A DNA stretch of 32,827 nucleotides from an uncultured Nitrososphaera sp. (GCA_946480575.1 CAMLKF010000013.1:1-32827); one strand, 5' to 3'; shown: positions 23,254-31,793, counted from the first letter of the stretch. The notes: a model not told the origin generated them from the letters alone. Numbers and translations: made by a program.

Positions 23254-24486
23254 TTGGAACAGCAAAAGAAGAGCGGGGTCCGCGCCGAAGTTAAACTTCC
23301 GCTCATACTCATCCATACACCTTTTGGCCTTCGGTTCTTTGACAGGATTGCCAAATGGCGCATCTCCAAGGTTTACGCCGACTTTAACACGTACCTGATG
23401 CCGCTAATAACTGCACTTGCAATATTTCTCATAATAGGCTCGCTCATGATCATGTTCTCCAATGCGGCAGCTAGGGAAGGCATACGTGGTGTGGGTCCGC
23501 AGGCAAACCTGCTCATCCCTGGCCTCAACCCGTATCTACCGATAACATATGGCTGGGTAGCACTCGTCATCACGATCATAATCCACGAAGCGGGACACGG
23601 AATAGTCGCGCGCGTTTATAACATCAGGGTGGATTCTACAGGCATCGTGTTGTTCCTCGGCCTACCGATAGGAGCATTTGTCAACATTGAAAGGGAAGAG
23701 CTGAACAACGCCACGCTGAAGCAAAAGAGCGCCGTGCTTACAGCAGGCCCACTCAACAACATGATACTTGCAGGCATGACGCTGCTTGCGCTGTATTTCG
23801 TGATCTCGACGCTTACGCCACTTCCTGCAAACCCCACTGACCCAAAGTTTGGAGTGATGGTCATAAGTGTGAGCGGCGGCTCGCTCGCTGAATCTGTAGG
23901 CATGACGCAAGGCTCTACTATCCAGTACGTCGCAGGCCAAGAGGTCAGGGAACTTAAGGACCTTGGCGACCTGCTGAGGGCAAACCTTGGCCAAGCAATC
24001 GAAATAACCTGGACAGAGCAAGGAGGCAAGGCCGTAACGCGCGATGTCGTGCTGCCAACGACGGTCGAGCTGAATGGGGGGGTCCTTGGCGTGACTGTCA
24101 CGCCGCTTGCGCCTGACTCGCAGGTAGTCCTTGACAGGTACAAGGGCGCTTTTGGCACCAACCCGCTTGCGATACTCCTGCCGCCCACAATGCAAGAGGG
24201 TGCCGTCCCATATTCCGACCTGATGGGACCCAAGTACACGTCCAGCGTGTTCGGGGACGCATATGCCCCAATAGCCAACATGCTGTTCTGGCTATGGTTC
24301 ATCAACTTTAACGTCGGCATATTCAACGCCCTCCCGATAGGCCCGCTGGACGGTGGTCAGCTGTACGGGGCAATGATAGAGAACAGGGCAAAGTCCAAGG
24401 TGCTGGCCAAGAACGCAACGACGCTTCTGACTCTCACCATGGCTGCGATAGTGGCCGCGGCGCTCGCATTGCCATACCTATTCTGA
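23254..24486 (+). CDS. Site-2 protease (M50) family intramembrane metalloprotease
   Basis: A 410-aa membrane protein that should cut membrane-embedded substrates. The zinc motif HEAGH is at 111-115 within a helix (VALVITIIIHEAGHG); the second motif NALPIGPLDGGQL (Asn358, Asp366) supplies the third ligand in the last conserved helix. A PDZ-like domain lies between, about 195-290 (VSGGSLAESVGMTQGSTI, LGDLLRANLGQ). There are about six membrane segments, including 48-70 and the C-terminal helix. Start TTG is backed by promoter spacing. A substrate such as an anti-sigma-like or anchored regulator is not identifiable here. Confidence 0.9.
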   Translation: MEQQKKSGVRAEVKLPLILIHTPFGLRFFDRIAKWRISKVYADFNTYLMPLITALAIFLIIGSLMIMFSNAAAREGIRGVGPQANLLIPGLNPYLPITYGWVALVITIIIHEAGHGIVARVYNIRVDSTGIVLFLGLPIGAFVNIEREELNNATLKQKSAVLTAGPLNNMILAGMTLLALYFVISTLTPLPANPTDPKFGVMVISVSGGSLAESVGMTQGSTIQYVAGQEVRELKDLGDLLRANLGQAIEITWTEQGGKAVTRDVVLPTTVELNGGVLGVTVTPLAPDSQVVLDRYKGAFGTNPLAILLPPTMQEGAVPYSDLMGPKYTSSVFGDAYAPIANMLFWLWFINFNVGIFNALPIGPLDGGQLYGAMIENRAKSKVLAKNATTLLTLTMAAIVAAALALPYLF

Positions 24487-24516
24487 AAGCTTTTATAATG
24501 GAAAGACGGATCTAAT

Positions 24517-24536
24517 GCCGGCTTTTGCCGGTTTAT
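24517..24536 (+). terminator. Short GC hairpin after the site-2 protease
   Basis: CCGGC-TTTT-GCCGG, a perfect 5-bp stem with a 4-nt loop, followed by TTT, 30 bp after the protease stop. It may act as a terminator or RNA-end stabiliser; small enough to be chance. Confidence 0.35.
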
Positions 24537-24606
24537 GCCGTGGTAGATTTCTGACTTTTGCGACCACATGGCATGACTTTGGTATATAGCTGGAACCAAC
24601 GGCGAT

Positions 24607-26733
24607 ATGGGAGAATTGGAAAAGAACGAGAAGACTGGCGAATTGCAAGAACAACAGGTAGCCCCGCCTGTGAGAAGGCCAAGGCCAGGCGAGAGGGTGC
24701 CAGACTTTGACGGCCAAATGACCAAGGTAACCACCGAGAGCGAGGAGGCGGTGGGCAAGATAATCCTCCAGTCAATCCCATCTGACTCGCAGATAACCTT
24801 GGTAAGGTTCGAAGGTCCCAACATCGCCTTGTATACAAAGAATCCCAAGTTCGCCCTCACCGAGCTTACGTATTATTTATCGTCGCTTTCAAAGACCCTG
24901 AAAAAGAGGTTCATAATCCGCACCGATCCGTCAGTCAGGCTGCCCGAGGACCAGACGAGGCAGATAGTCGTCAAGTTGCTGCCAAAGGACGTGCTTGTTT
25001 CAGCCGTATTTTGTGACGATGCGACCGGCGAGGTTATCCTTGAGGTGAGCAAGCCAGAGACAATTGACCCTAACACGATAGTGCAGATTGCGCAGTCAAC
25101 TGGCTGGATAGCGCATACAAGGCGCTCTCCCCACATCCCGTCAACTAGCATCAACACTATTCATTCGACGCTGAAGAGCTCTGCAAAAGAGAGAACGGAC
25201 TTTCTCCAAAAGCTGGGCAAGAGGATATTCAGGGGCTCACTCGTCGTTGGAAACGTCAGCGGCAACGGGAACGGCCATGCGGCTCAACAGCAACAACAGC
25301 AGCAGGCGATGGCAACAGAGGGAGCGGCCTCTAGGCCGCAGTCATGGTCTACAAACAAGGAAGAGGTTATGCTCTTTTGCCTTGGCGGCGTCAAGCAGGT
25401 TGGCAGATCGTGCTTTATCGTCGTCACGCCAGAGAGCAAGGTTATGCTTGACTGCGGAATCAACCCTGGCGAGATGTCCGGCCTTGACGCGTACCCGCGC
25501 CTTGATTGGTTGAACTTTGACCTTGACGATCTAGACGCAGTGGTCATAAGCCACGCGCACATCGACCACCAAGGATTCCTCCCGGCGCTCTTTAAGTACG
25601 GCTACAAGGGGCCCGTTTATTGTACAGAGCCCACGCTGCCTTTGATGACCCTCCTCCAGATGGACTCGGTCAAAATAGCAAACAGCAACGGCACCTACCT
25701 CCCGTACGAGGCAAGGGACGTCAACGAGGTCATCAAGCACTGCATCACGCTTCCGTACGGCAAGCCGACAGACATTTCACCGGACATCACTATAACCCTC
25801 AACAACGCCGGGCACATCATGGGAAGCGCGACCGTGCACCTTAACATTTCTGGCGCGCACAACATCCTCTATTCAGGCGACTACAAATATGCCAAAACTC
25901 AATTGCTTGACAGCGCGGTGTCAGTGTACCCCAGGGTCGAGACACTCATCACCGAGAGCACTTATGGTAACTCGACAGACGTCATGCCGGACCAACAGTT
26001 TGTGTATCGCAGCTTTTCCGAGTCGATAAACAAGACTCTAACAGAGGGCGGCAAGGTACTCATTCCAGTGCCTGCGGTCGGAAGGGCGCAAGAGATAATG
26101 CTTGTCATGGCAAAAGAGATGAAGGAGGGTAGGCTGGTAGAATCGCCCATTTATATTGAAGGCATGATTTCAGAAGCCAGCGCGATCCACATGTCCTACG
26201 CCCACTACCTCGGCTCTGAGGTGCGCAAGTCAGTCTTACAAGGTATCAACCCGTTCCAGTCAGAGTACTTTACGGTCATAAGCGGCTATGGCAAGCGTGA
26301 CGACGTGCTCAACGACGAAAACCCGGCGATAGTGATGGCTACCTCTGGTATGCTTGAAGGCGGCCCGTCCGTAGAATATTTCAAGGAGTTAGCCCCCAAC
26401 CCGAAGAACAAGATCATGTTCGTCTCATATCAGATTAACGGCACGCTTGGCCGGCGCGTCCTTGACGGCACCATGTCTGAAGTAAGCATGATGGACAAGT
26501 CGGGTAAGGTCAAGGTAGTGCCGGTGCGCTGCCAGACGCAAAAGATAGACGGCTTTTCCGGCCACAGCGACTTTAACCAGATACTGAGCTTTGTGGCAAG
26601 GGTCAAGCCAAAGCGCGTTCTTGTCAACCACGGCGAGAGAACCAAGTCGGAGAACACTGCAAGCGCTATCTACTCGCGCCTAAAGATAAGGTCTGGAGTC
26701 CCCGATAATCGGGAAATAGTACGTTTGCGCTAA
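24607..26733 (+). CDS. aCPSF1/FttA beta-CASP ribonuclease (transcription-termination factor)
   Basis: A 708-aa archaeal CPSF73 homologue. Residues about 40-215 are the tandem KH-type RNA-binding domains (LPKDVLVSAVFCDDATGEVI). The metallo-beta-lactamase domain starts near 253 (MLFCLGGVKQVGRSCF), with HAHIDH at 316-321, NNAGHIMGSA, and LYSGDYKY. The beta-CASP part follows (PAVGRAQEIMLV, MATSGMLEGGPS), then GFSGHSDF and VNHGE, the last metal ligands. Members cleave nascent RNA after U-tracts and end transcription. Between the KH and nuclease parts is a linker with seven consecutive Gln (227-233) flanked by Gly/Asn, which is not typical. Start ATG, with GGTATATAG about 22 nt upstream. Confidence 0.94.
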   Translation: MGELEKNEKTGELQEQQVAPPVRRPRPGERVPDFDGQMTKVTTESEEAVGKIILQSIPSDSQITLVRFEGPNIALYTKNPKFALTELTYYLSSLSKTLKKRFIIRTDPSVRLPEDQTRQIVVKLLPKDVLVSAVFCDDATGEVILEVSKPETIDPNTIVQIAQSTGWIAHTRRSPHIPSTSINTIHSTLKSSAKERTDFLQKLGKRIFRGSLVVGNVSGNGNGHAAQQQQQQQAMATEGAASRPQSWSTNKEEVMLFCLGGVKQVGRSCFIVVTPESKVMLDCGINPGEMSGLDAYPRLDWLNFDLDDLDAVVISHAHIDHQGFLPALFKYGYKGPVYCTEPTLPLMTLLQMDSVKIANSNGTYLPYEARDVNEVIKHCITLPYGKPTDISPDITITLNNAGHIMGSATVHLNISGAHNILYSGDYKYAKTQLLDSAVSVYPRVETLITESTYGNSTDVMPDQQFVYRSFSESINKTLTEGGKVLIPVPAVGRAQEIMLVMAKEMKEGRLVESPIYIEGMISEASAIHMSYAHYLGSEVRKSVLQGINPFQSEYFTVISGYGKRDDVLNDENPAIVMATSGMLEGGPSVEYFKELAPNPKNKIMFVSYQINGTLGRRVLDGTMSEVSMMDKSGKVKVVPVRCQTQKIDGFSGHSDFNQILSFVARVKPKRVLVNHGERTKSENTASAIYSRLKIRSGVPDNREIVRLR

Positions 26734-26798
26734 TTTTCTGTAGCGATAATTCCATAGCGTTTTTAGCCATGTGTATGCTATACCATTCTACTCGTACG

Positions 26799-26936
26799 AT
26801 GGCTATCAGATACAGGTGTGTTAACTGCAACATTGTGCTGAGCGGTGAAGGCGCCTCCAGGCATTACCTTGCCAATCCCGCCCATAAGCTGGAAAAGCTG
26901 CCTCCACCTGTAAAGCCGGTGAAAAATGCCAGATAG
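26799..26936 (+). CDS. C2H2-like zinc-finger micro-protein
   Basis: A 45-aa protein, MAIRYRCVNCNIVLSGEGAS then RHYLANPAHKLEKLPP, that is C-x2-C-x11-H-x6-H, and a Pro/Lys tail. It closely resembles in spacing the protein at 27745-27933 (C-x2-C-x11-H-x5-H), so the two may be paralogues. ATG start; the GTGTATGCTATACC stretch 20-30 nt upstream is a plausible promoter. It lies 65 bp downstream of aCPSF1 and converges with the UPF0147 gene. Function unknown. Confidence 0.6.
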   Translation: MAIRYRCVNCNIVLSGEGASRHYLANPAHKLEKLPPPVKPVKNAR

Positions 26937-26942
26937 CTATTA

Positions 26943-27233
26943 TTATTCTCTGATACTTTCCAGAGTCGAAACGACCTGCCAGAGCATCGTTCTGATGTGA
27001 GACTGCATCTGTGGGCTTTGCGTCGCATTGTCAAGCAGGCTGATCGCGTTTGCAGCCCTTACCGAAACGCTGCCGCCTTTATCGTCCTTTAGAGCGAGAA
27101 GCACTTCCTTTATCATGTTTCGGATGCTCTTTTGAACATCGTTGTTCTTTGTTATTGTGTCAAGAGTTTCAACAGCGCGAGCAAGGCGCTCCTGATTTTC
27201 TTTCTCTTTCAGTTCTTTTTTCGACGAAGTCAT
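26943..27233 (-). CDS. UPF0147 family protein
   Basis: A 96-aa all-helical protein of the archaeal UPF0147 family: Lys/Glu-rich N-terminus (MTSSKKELKEKENQERLARA), then ETLDTITKNNDVQKSIRNMI, VRAANAISLLDNATQSPQM and a C-terminal RTMLWQVVSTLESIRE. Function of the family is unknown; it is widely kept in archaea. Length is normal. ATG start with GATAAATGA about 35 nt upstream on the minus strand. It may follow the 107-aa gene (63-bp gap) in one transcript. Confidence 0.88.
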   Translation of the reverse strand: MTSSKKELKEKENQERLARAVETLDTITKNNDVQKSIRNMIKEVLLALKDDKGGSVSVRAANAISLLDNATQSPQMQSHIRTMLWQVVSTLESIRE

Positions 27234-27296
27234 CAGGCATTTCCTCCACTTGACGGTTGCTCATTTATCAGTAGCTGCTTTTGAATGTTTTTGTTG

Positions 27297-27620
27297 TCAG
27301 GGCTCCTCAATCCCAACTGCAAGCTCTTCCACATACCTTGCACCTTCCTGTGTGAGCGAAAACATCTGAGCGTCTCCGTCTTCCACTCCGTCGTGAACTG
27401 AAGATGTTACGTAGCCTTTTGCCATCAGGTTGCACATGGCCTGGCGAAGCATCTCTTCAAAATAGTTGCAGTTGATGTCGTAATCGTGATCGTGCTCTGC
27501 TTTTTGCGGAACGAGCCACATCCGGATCTGGTTTATGCTGACTGCCGACGGACCCTCCGGCCCATCCGATGCGCTTTTTAGGTTGGCCAGTATTACCTGG
27601 GACGCGATTTCAGTCTGCAT
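27297..27620 (-). CDS. Hypothetical winged-helix-like protein
   Basis: A 107-aa acidic soluble protein. It begins MQTEIASQVILANLKSASDG, then SAVSINQIRMWLVPQKAEHD, NYFEEMLRQAMCNLMAKGYV and a C-terminal FSLTQEGARYVEELA. The sequence 'L-AKGYV....FSLTQEGARYVE' is the helix-3/wing/helix-4 pattern of winged-helix regulators, but the N-terminal half is divergent and I cannot assign a family. The middle HDHDYD could bind metal. Start ATG, with CATTTAAGA about 32 nt upstream on the minus strand. Confidence 0.65.
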   Translation of the reverse strand: MQTEIASQVILANLKSASDGPEGPSAVSINQIRMWLVPQKAEHDHDYDINCNYFEEMLRQAMCNLMAKGYVTSSVHDGVEDGDAQMFSLTQEGARYVEELAVGIEEP

Positions 27621-27714
27621 CAGGTAGACAGAGTAGCGTCGGCATGTCTTAAATGGCTTGCTACTGCGAGGTCAGCCCGTTTGTATCAAAATTAAAGACA
27701 TAGACCGTGCGACC

Positions 27715-27724
27715 TTTTTATATC
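27715..27724 (+). promoter_or_regulatory. TATA box for the zinc-finger gene
   Basis: TTTTTATATC centred 26 nt before GTG 27745. Confidence 0.5.
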
Positions 27725-27744
27725 ACCTGATGATGGCATTACAT

Positions 27745-27933
27745 GTGCCTGAGGAGCAGCTGAGGTGCAACATTTGCGGTACCACAGTAGGCACTAGCAA
27801 GGCAAAGGAACATGCGTCGACCTCATCCCATACGTTGCTCAAGGCAAAGCTCGAAGAGAGCCTCAAGGCTGTAAGGAAGGAGCAGTACAGCAATGACAGA
27901 TCGGTCATCCTGCAGTGGTCGAGTTCTGTCTGA
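27745..27933 (+). CDS. C2H2-like zinc-finger micro-protein
   Basis: A 62-aa protein starting VPEEQLRCNICGTTVGTSKA (GTG as Met) with finger C-x2-C-x11-H-x5-H, then a helical, charged tail LLKAKLEESLKAVRKEQYSN. GTG 27745 is chosen because TTTTTATATC lies 26 nt upstream; ATGs at 27730 and 27733 and a TTG at 27658 are in frame and possible. It ends 3 bp before the UspA gene's stop on the other strand. Probably a paralogue of the protein at 26799. Function unknown. Confidence 0.6.
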   Translation: MPEEQLRCNICGTTVGTSKAKEHASTSSHTLLKAKLEESLKAVRKEQYSNDRSVILQWSSSV

Positions 27934-27936
27934 CTG

Positions 27937-28362
27937 CTATCTTACTATCAGTACTGCGCTCTTGGTATGGTGCAGAACCTTGCTCGAGGTGCTGCCTAGC
28001 ACCATCTCTTTGAACTTGCCAAGGCCGCGGCTGCCGATCACTACTAGGTCGAAGCCCTCCCTTTGCGCGTAGCCTAAGATGTTTGTAGCTGCATCGCCTT
28101 CTGCAAGGACAGTCTCTATATTTACGCCGCTCATTTCTGCTGCCTGCTTGCACCTGTCAAGGACCTTGGCAGACTCGGCCTTGTACTTGGTCAAGAGCTC
28201 GTTTAGCAGCTTTTGCGACTCGACGTACACGGTTGGCGGGTTCTCTACCACGTGTATCGCAGTCAAGTGCGCCTCGACCCTTTTGGCAAGGAAAATCGCA
28301 TGGTCGAGGGCACGAAAGGAGTTGTCAGAGCCGTCGACCGCCGCCAGTATCTTTGAAAGCAT
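27937..28362 (-). CDS. Universal stress protein (UspA family)
   Basis: A 141-aa single-domain Usp: KILAAVDGSDNSFRALDHAI, HLTAIHVVENPP, and the ATP-binding signature VIGSRGLGKFKEMVLGSTSS followed by KVLHHTKSAVLIV, with the G-x2-G-x9-G(S/T) spacing intact. ATP-binding Usps act in stress signalling. ATG start. The exchanger gene ends 31 bp upstream on the same strand, so the two may be co-transcribed, although GTTATTTTAA near 28388-28397 could be a separate promoter. Confidence 0.92.
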   Translation of the reverse strand: MLSKILAAVDGSDNSFRALDHAIFLAKRVEAHLTAIHVVENPPTVYVESQKLLNELLTKYKAESAKVLDRCKQAAEMSGVNIETVLAEGDAATNILGYAQREGFDLVVIGSRGLGKFKEMVLGSTSSKVLHHTKSAVLIVR

Positions 28363-28393
28363 TTCAGCTATTAGTTATAGACGGCGTGTTATT

Positions 28394-29452
28394 TTAATGC
28401 AGAGTAAGATCTTGCGGTAACAGGAACTGTATAAACAGGCTGATGACATAGAGCGCGGCAAGCATGATTCCCACCTTGAGCCCAATCTCCCTCTTAAACA
28501 TCGGCACCAGTGCTATTATGGTCACAACAGTCACAAGTATCATCTGGTACTGCAGAAGCGTATTTGCCTCGATGTTGGCGTAAAAGCCACCATGGTACAT
28601 CGCGCCAAACACTGCGACTGCGAGCAGCAAGGTATTGTTCAGTATCTTTGACCCAAGCACATTTGCCACGGCTATCGACGCACCTGCCGCGCCCTTGCGC
28701 GCAAGAAGCATCATCGATATTTTCTCGGGCATTTCGCCAGCTATCGGGCTGATGATTACTGCAAGGACTATGAGAGAAATGCCCACCTCGAGCGACAATC
28801 CTTCAAGCGAGGCTATGAACGGCCCTGCTCCAAAAAAGATGCCTGCAGTGCCTGCTGCAAAGGCCAGCGTCGCCTTTGTCATTTCCCCGCCAAAAAAGCT
28901 CTTTGAAGGTGCACTTTCGCTTACCTCGACCACCTTGTGGTGATCGCCTATGACTTCATGCCCCGGTTTCTTCTTTGCAGCCTTGCTCTCTGCCCTCATC
29001 TCCAAAAGCGCCATGACAAGATAGGCGCCAAACATGCCTGCAAAAATAAGGCCGTCGATAAAGTTGTATCCGTCTATGAACAGGACCGCGCTTATGACCG
29101 CAGTTGCGATAAGGAATATCTTATCCAGCCTGAAGGTTGACACGTCGACTCCCTTGAGCGGTGCCTTTGACAAGCGCGTCGTGGCTATGAGCAGCATCAC
29201 AGACAGGCCCAGGGTCATCATGAGCAGATTGCTGCCAAGCCCGGCTCCAACGGCTGCCCCATAAAAGCCCCCTGCTGCGGCGTAAACTACTATCGCTATT
29301 TCAGGAAGCGTAGTGGCAACGCTCAACAGCGTGCGTCCAACAAACTTAGCGCCGTACCTTTTTGACAGGTGCTCCGCGCCGTACGAAAGCAAAAAGCTGG
29401 CGCCAGTCAGCTCTGCAAGCCATAAAAGCATCGTCAGAAGGTTTTCAGCCAA
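28394..29452 (-). CDS. Calcium/sodium:cation antiporter (CaCA family)
   Basis: A 352-aa integral membrane protein with two homologous alpha-repeats. The first is SVATTLPEIAIVVYAAAGGF...GAGLGSNLL; the second is SPIAGEMPEKISMMLLARKG...VANVLGSKILNN. Each carries an acidic residue (in LPE and MPE) expected to bind the ion. A hydrophilic loop (about 155-195) separates the halves and contains HEVIGDHHKVVEVSES, His/Glu-rich. About ten membrane helices. The start is TTG at 29452; TTTATATTG at 29479-29487 is 31 nt upstream. An ATG seven codons later is the alternative. Confidence 0.9.
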   Translation of the reverse strand: MAENLLTMLLWLAELTGASFLLSYGAEHLSKRYGAKFVGRTLLSVATTLPEIAIVVYAAAGGFYGAAVGAGLGSNLLMMTLGLSVMLLIATTRLSKAPLKGVDVSTFRLDKIFLIATAVISAVLFIDGYNFIDGLIFAGMFGAYLVMALLEMRAESKAAKKKPGHEVIGDHHKVVEVSESAPSKSFFGGEMTKATLAFAAGTAGIFFGAGPFIASLEGLSLEVGISLIVLAVIISPIAGEMPEKISMMLLARKGAAGASIAVANVLGSKILNNTLLLAVAVFGAMYHGGFYANIEANTLLQYQMILVTVVTIIALVPMFKREIGLKVGIMLAALYVISLFIQFLLPQDLTLH

Positions 29453-29478
29453 AGCTGCTGCTTATCTTTGCCAAGGTC

Positions 29479-29487
29479 AATATAAAT
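29479..29487 (-). promoter_or_regulatory. TATA box for the exchanger
   Basis: Minus strand TTTATATTG, 31 nt before TTG 29452. Confidence 0.5.
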
Positions 29488-29601
29488 TACAGTTGGTGCT
29501 TTTCATGTGCTCCCCTGCCCAAATGAATGTTCATAATTTTCTTAGCAATGATGCTTCGCAATCCTCGGTAAGAATTATCTCGTATATCCATTAATTTATA
29601 A

Positions 29602-29778
29602 TATAGTGTATAATTGTATGATTTGATTGCAAATGTTATTAGGGCTAGTTTAAATGCTCGTATAGTGTATAATTGTATGATTTGATTGCAAATGTTATTA
29701 GGGCTAGTTTAAATGCTCGTATAGCGTATAATTGTATGATTTGATTGCAAATGTTATTCACACTAGTTTAAATGCTCG
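29602..29778. repeat. Three direct tandem copies of a 59-bp unit over the glycosyltransferase start
   Basis: Copies occupy 29602-29660, 29661-29719 and 29720-29778. The first two are identical; the third differs at five positions (C for T at the sixth base, and CACA for AGGG near base 40). The unit contains GTATAATTG, the TTG start and the first ~15 codons, and TTTAAAT near its end, so both a TATA-like element and the gene start are triplicated. Only the third copy runs in frame into the gene body; the first two could encode 23-codon peptides at most because 59 is not a multiple of three. Confidence 0.9.
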
Positions 29779-30946
29779 AGGTGGCGGCGAACGCCTTGCT
29801 GTCGCTACCATAGAGGCACTTTCTTCTACGGGCATAGATGTCGAGCTTGGCACGTATGAAAAGCCTGACTATGAACTATTACGCGATGCCTATGGCGAAG
29901 GCATTGAAAGCCATGTGAAAAAAGTCAGGACACTATGCATGCTCTCCCAGCTGCATGACAGAATGCCGGTCAACAATTGCGACATTGTGGTGAATACTCA
30001 TGGAGACATGCTCCCATTTTTCCGCAAGGGCTTTACAAGAAAGAATACCATAACCTACTGCCACTACCCTATAGCAGGCTACCTCGTGGACTGTGGCGAT
30101 CATGACTATGGCAACGTCCTGCAGAACCTGTCTCTGTCCTGCATGACTCCTGGCTGCCGTGACAGGTATTTCTGGATGACAAGGAGCAGGTATAAGGAAA
30201 TGATGGTAAATTCCACAGTGCTTACGAATTCAGAGTTCAGCCGGAAAGCGATATTCAAGACGTTTGGAGTCGACTCGACTGTTCTCCCTCCGCCTGTCGA
30301 AGTTGACACCTTCCGCAAGATCTTGCTGTCGACAGAGGATCGAGAAGACGTAGTTCTAGTGATCTCGCGCTTTCATCCAAGCAAAAAGATAGAGAACGCG
30401 ATACTCCTCGCCAAGCTGCTGAAGCAGAATCAGGTCGGTGAGCGTATGTGCATCGTCGGTAACATTTCGCCCGGCAGAGCAGGCTACTACAACTACCTGC
30501 GCCAGCTAATCAGGCGCCATAATCTGGAGGACTTTGTCAAGATCGAGGTAAACGTCAAGTTTGGCAGGCTGCTGGGTCTTATGCGAAGGTCAAAGGCATA
30601 TGTGCACCCGCTGCCCGGCGAGCCCTTTGGCATATCGACCGTTGAAGCAATGAGCGCAGGCATCGTGCCAGTCGTGCCAGACATCGGCGGTCACACCGAG
30701 TTTGTCCCTGCAAAATACCAATTCCATACGTTCGGCCAAGGAGTTCAGGCTGTAGCCGCAGCCCTTAGAGCACCTGCGTCTGAGCGGATAAAGATAAGCC
30801 ACTCTATCCAAAAGTACTCGGTTGCAAGCTACATCAAAAAGTTCCAAGAGATAGTCGCGCAGGTTCTAGATGTCAGCATCAAGCCTGTCAAGCCTGCGCC
30901 TGTCATCTCGGTTTCAAAAAGGCTGCAAGAATATATGGCTGCCTGA
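29732..30946 (+). CDS. GT4-family glycosyltransferase
   Basis: A 404-aa GT-B enzyme. The N-terminal domain has ARGGGERLAVATIEALSSTG, the sugar-acceptor side loop; the C-terminal domain has VISRFHPSKKIENAILLAKL, MCIVGNISPG, YVHPLPGEPFGISTVEAMSA with the E-x7-E nucleotide-sugar motif, and VPDIGGHTEFV. The middle with YCHYPIAGYL resembles ALG11-like mannosyltransferases, so N-glycan or lipid-linked oligosaccharide assembly is a reasonable guess. There is no membrane helix. The TTG start at 29732 lies in the third copy of a 59-bp tandem repeat. It converges with the methyltransferase gene, only 3 bp apart. Confidence 0.85.
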   Translation: MYDLIANVIHTSLNARGGGERLAVATIEALSSTGIDVELGTYEKPDYELLRDAYGEGIESHVKKVRTLCMLSQLHDRMPVNNCDIVVNTHGDMLPFFRKGFTRKNTITYCHYPIAGYLVDCGDHDYGNVLQNLSLSCMTPGCRDRYFWMTRSRYKEMMVNSTVLTNSEFSRKAIFKTFGVDSTVLPPPVEVDTFRKILLSTEDREDVVLVISRFHPSKKIENAILLAKLLKQNQVGERMCIVGNISPGRAGYYNYLRQLIRRHNLEDFVKIEVNVKFGRLLGLMRRSKAYVHPLPGEPFGISTVEAMSAGIVPVVPDIGGHTEFVPAKYQFHTFGQGVQAVAAALRAPASERIKISHSIQKYSVASYIKKFQEIVAQVLDVSIKPVKPAPVISVSKRLQEYMAA

Positions 30947-30949
30947 TGT

Positions 30950-31774
30950 TCACTTGCAAAGCGTATAGACATACGCCGTATCGACCACCTGATCGGCAGT
31001 CCAGAGCGTCGGGAGAGTGACTATGCCTGCCAGCTCAAGTCCAAAGCTGGAAATCACATTTCCCCAGCCCCATCCTGTCTGGTCCCGCGATAAGGACTTC
31101 ATGACGTGGCTCCCCATGAAGTTAAACCCGGCCTGGCGCTTTACTTCTGTGAGCGACATGACCTGTCCAATGACGCTGTTTGCAAGCATTTCGCCTATTT
31201 CTGGCAGGCCCGAAATAAAGAACATTGGCCTTGTCAGTTTCAGCGTGCTATAGTCAAAACGAGTCGCGTCGGCCCTTATTGCGCTGTACCTAATTCCTGT
31301 CGCCGACGATATCGACTTTTGCAGCTGCACTAGATCTTCGTCTATTTCTATCCCGTACGACTCCATTCCAAGCAGCCTGGCACAGTAGGCTATCCTGCCG
31401 TCGCCAGACCCCACGTCCACTAGCTCCTCAAACCCAAGCGACTGTGCTCCAAGCGCCAGCGCGTACGCCGATAGCATCCACGTTGGATAGAACGGCTGGT
31501 AGCTGGTGTCATGCTTTTTGCTTCCCAGCCAGTAATTGTTAATGTCGCCTTCGTAAATCCGGCATGCAATGCTTAGAATTTCAAGATCGGATGACCGGAA
31601 GTATATCGGGTTTGCAGATGCAAACCTGTGAAGCGGCTTCAGCATATCGTCGTCGATTGGCAGGAATTTTGAGCGCGACAATGGGATCACTTCGCGCAAC
31701 AAACTATGCCCCTTGTAGACATGCATCAACTCGTTCTTTAGCCCAACAATTGCCCTTGGAATAGAATCGTCCAT
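30950..31774 (-). CDS. SAM-dependent methyltransferase
   Basis: A 274-aa class I methyltransferase. The SAM-binding motif is ELVDVGSGDGRIAYCARLLG (119-127 for VDVGSGDGR), followed by the acidic ESYGIEIDEDLV loop and ADATRFDYS. An N-terminal helical region (1-110) precedes it; the C-terminus has NVISSFGLELAGIVT. The pattern resembles aKMT/Dot1-like lysine methyltransferases, but the substrate is not determined. I start at ATG 31774 (MDDSIPRA); the frame is open to 31918, but that part overlaps a real zinc-ribbon gene in another frame and looks like its shadow. It follows that gene by 19 bp in the same direction. Confidence 0.8.
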   Translation of the reverse strand: MDDSIPRAIVGLKNELMHVYKGHSLLREVIPLSRSKFLPIDDDMLKPLHRFASANPIYFRSSDLEILSIACRIYEGDINNYWLGSKKHDTSYQPFYPTWMLSAYALALGAQSLGFEELVDVGSGDGRIAYCARLLGMESYGIEIDEDLVQLQKSISSATGIRYSAIRADATRFDYSTLKLTRPMFFISGLPEIGEMLANSVIGQVMSLTEVKRQAGFNFMGSHVMKSLSRDQTGWGWGNVISSFGLELAGIVTLPTLWTADQVVDTAYVYTLCK

Positions 31775-31793
31775 GCCTATGCCTTCTTGCCCT

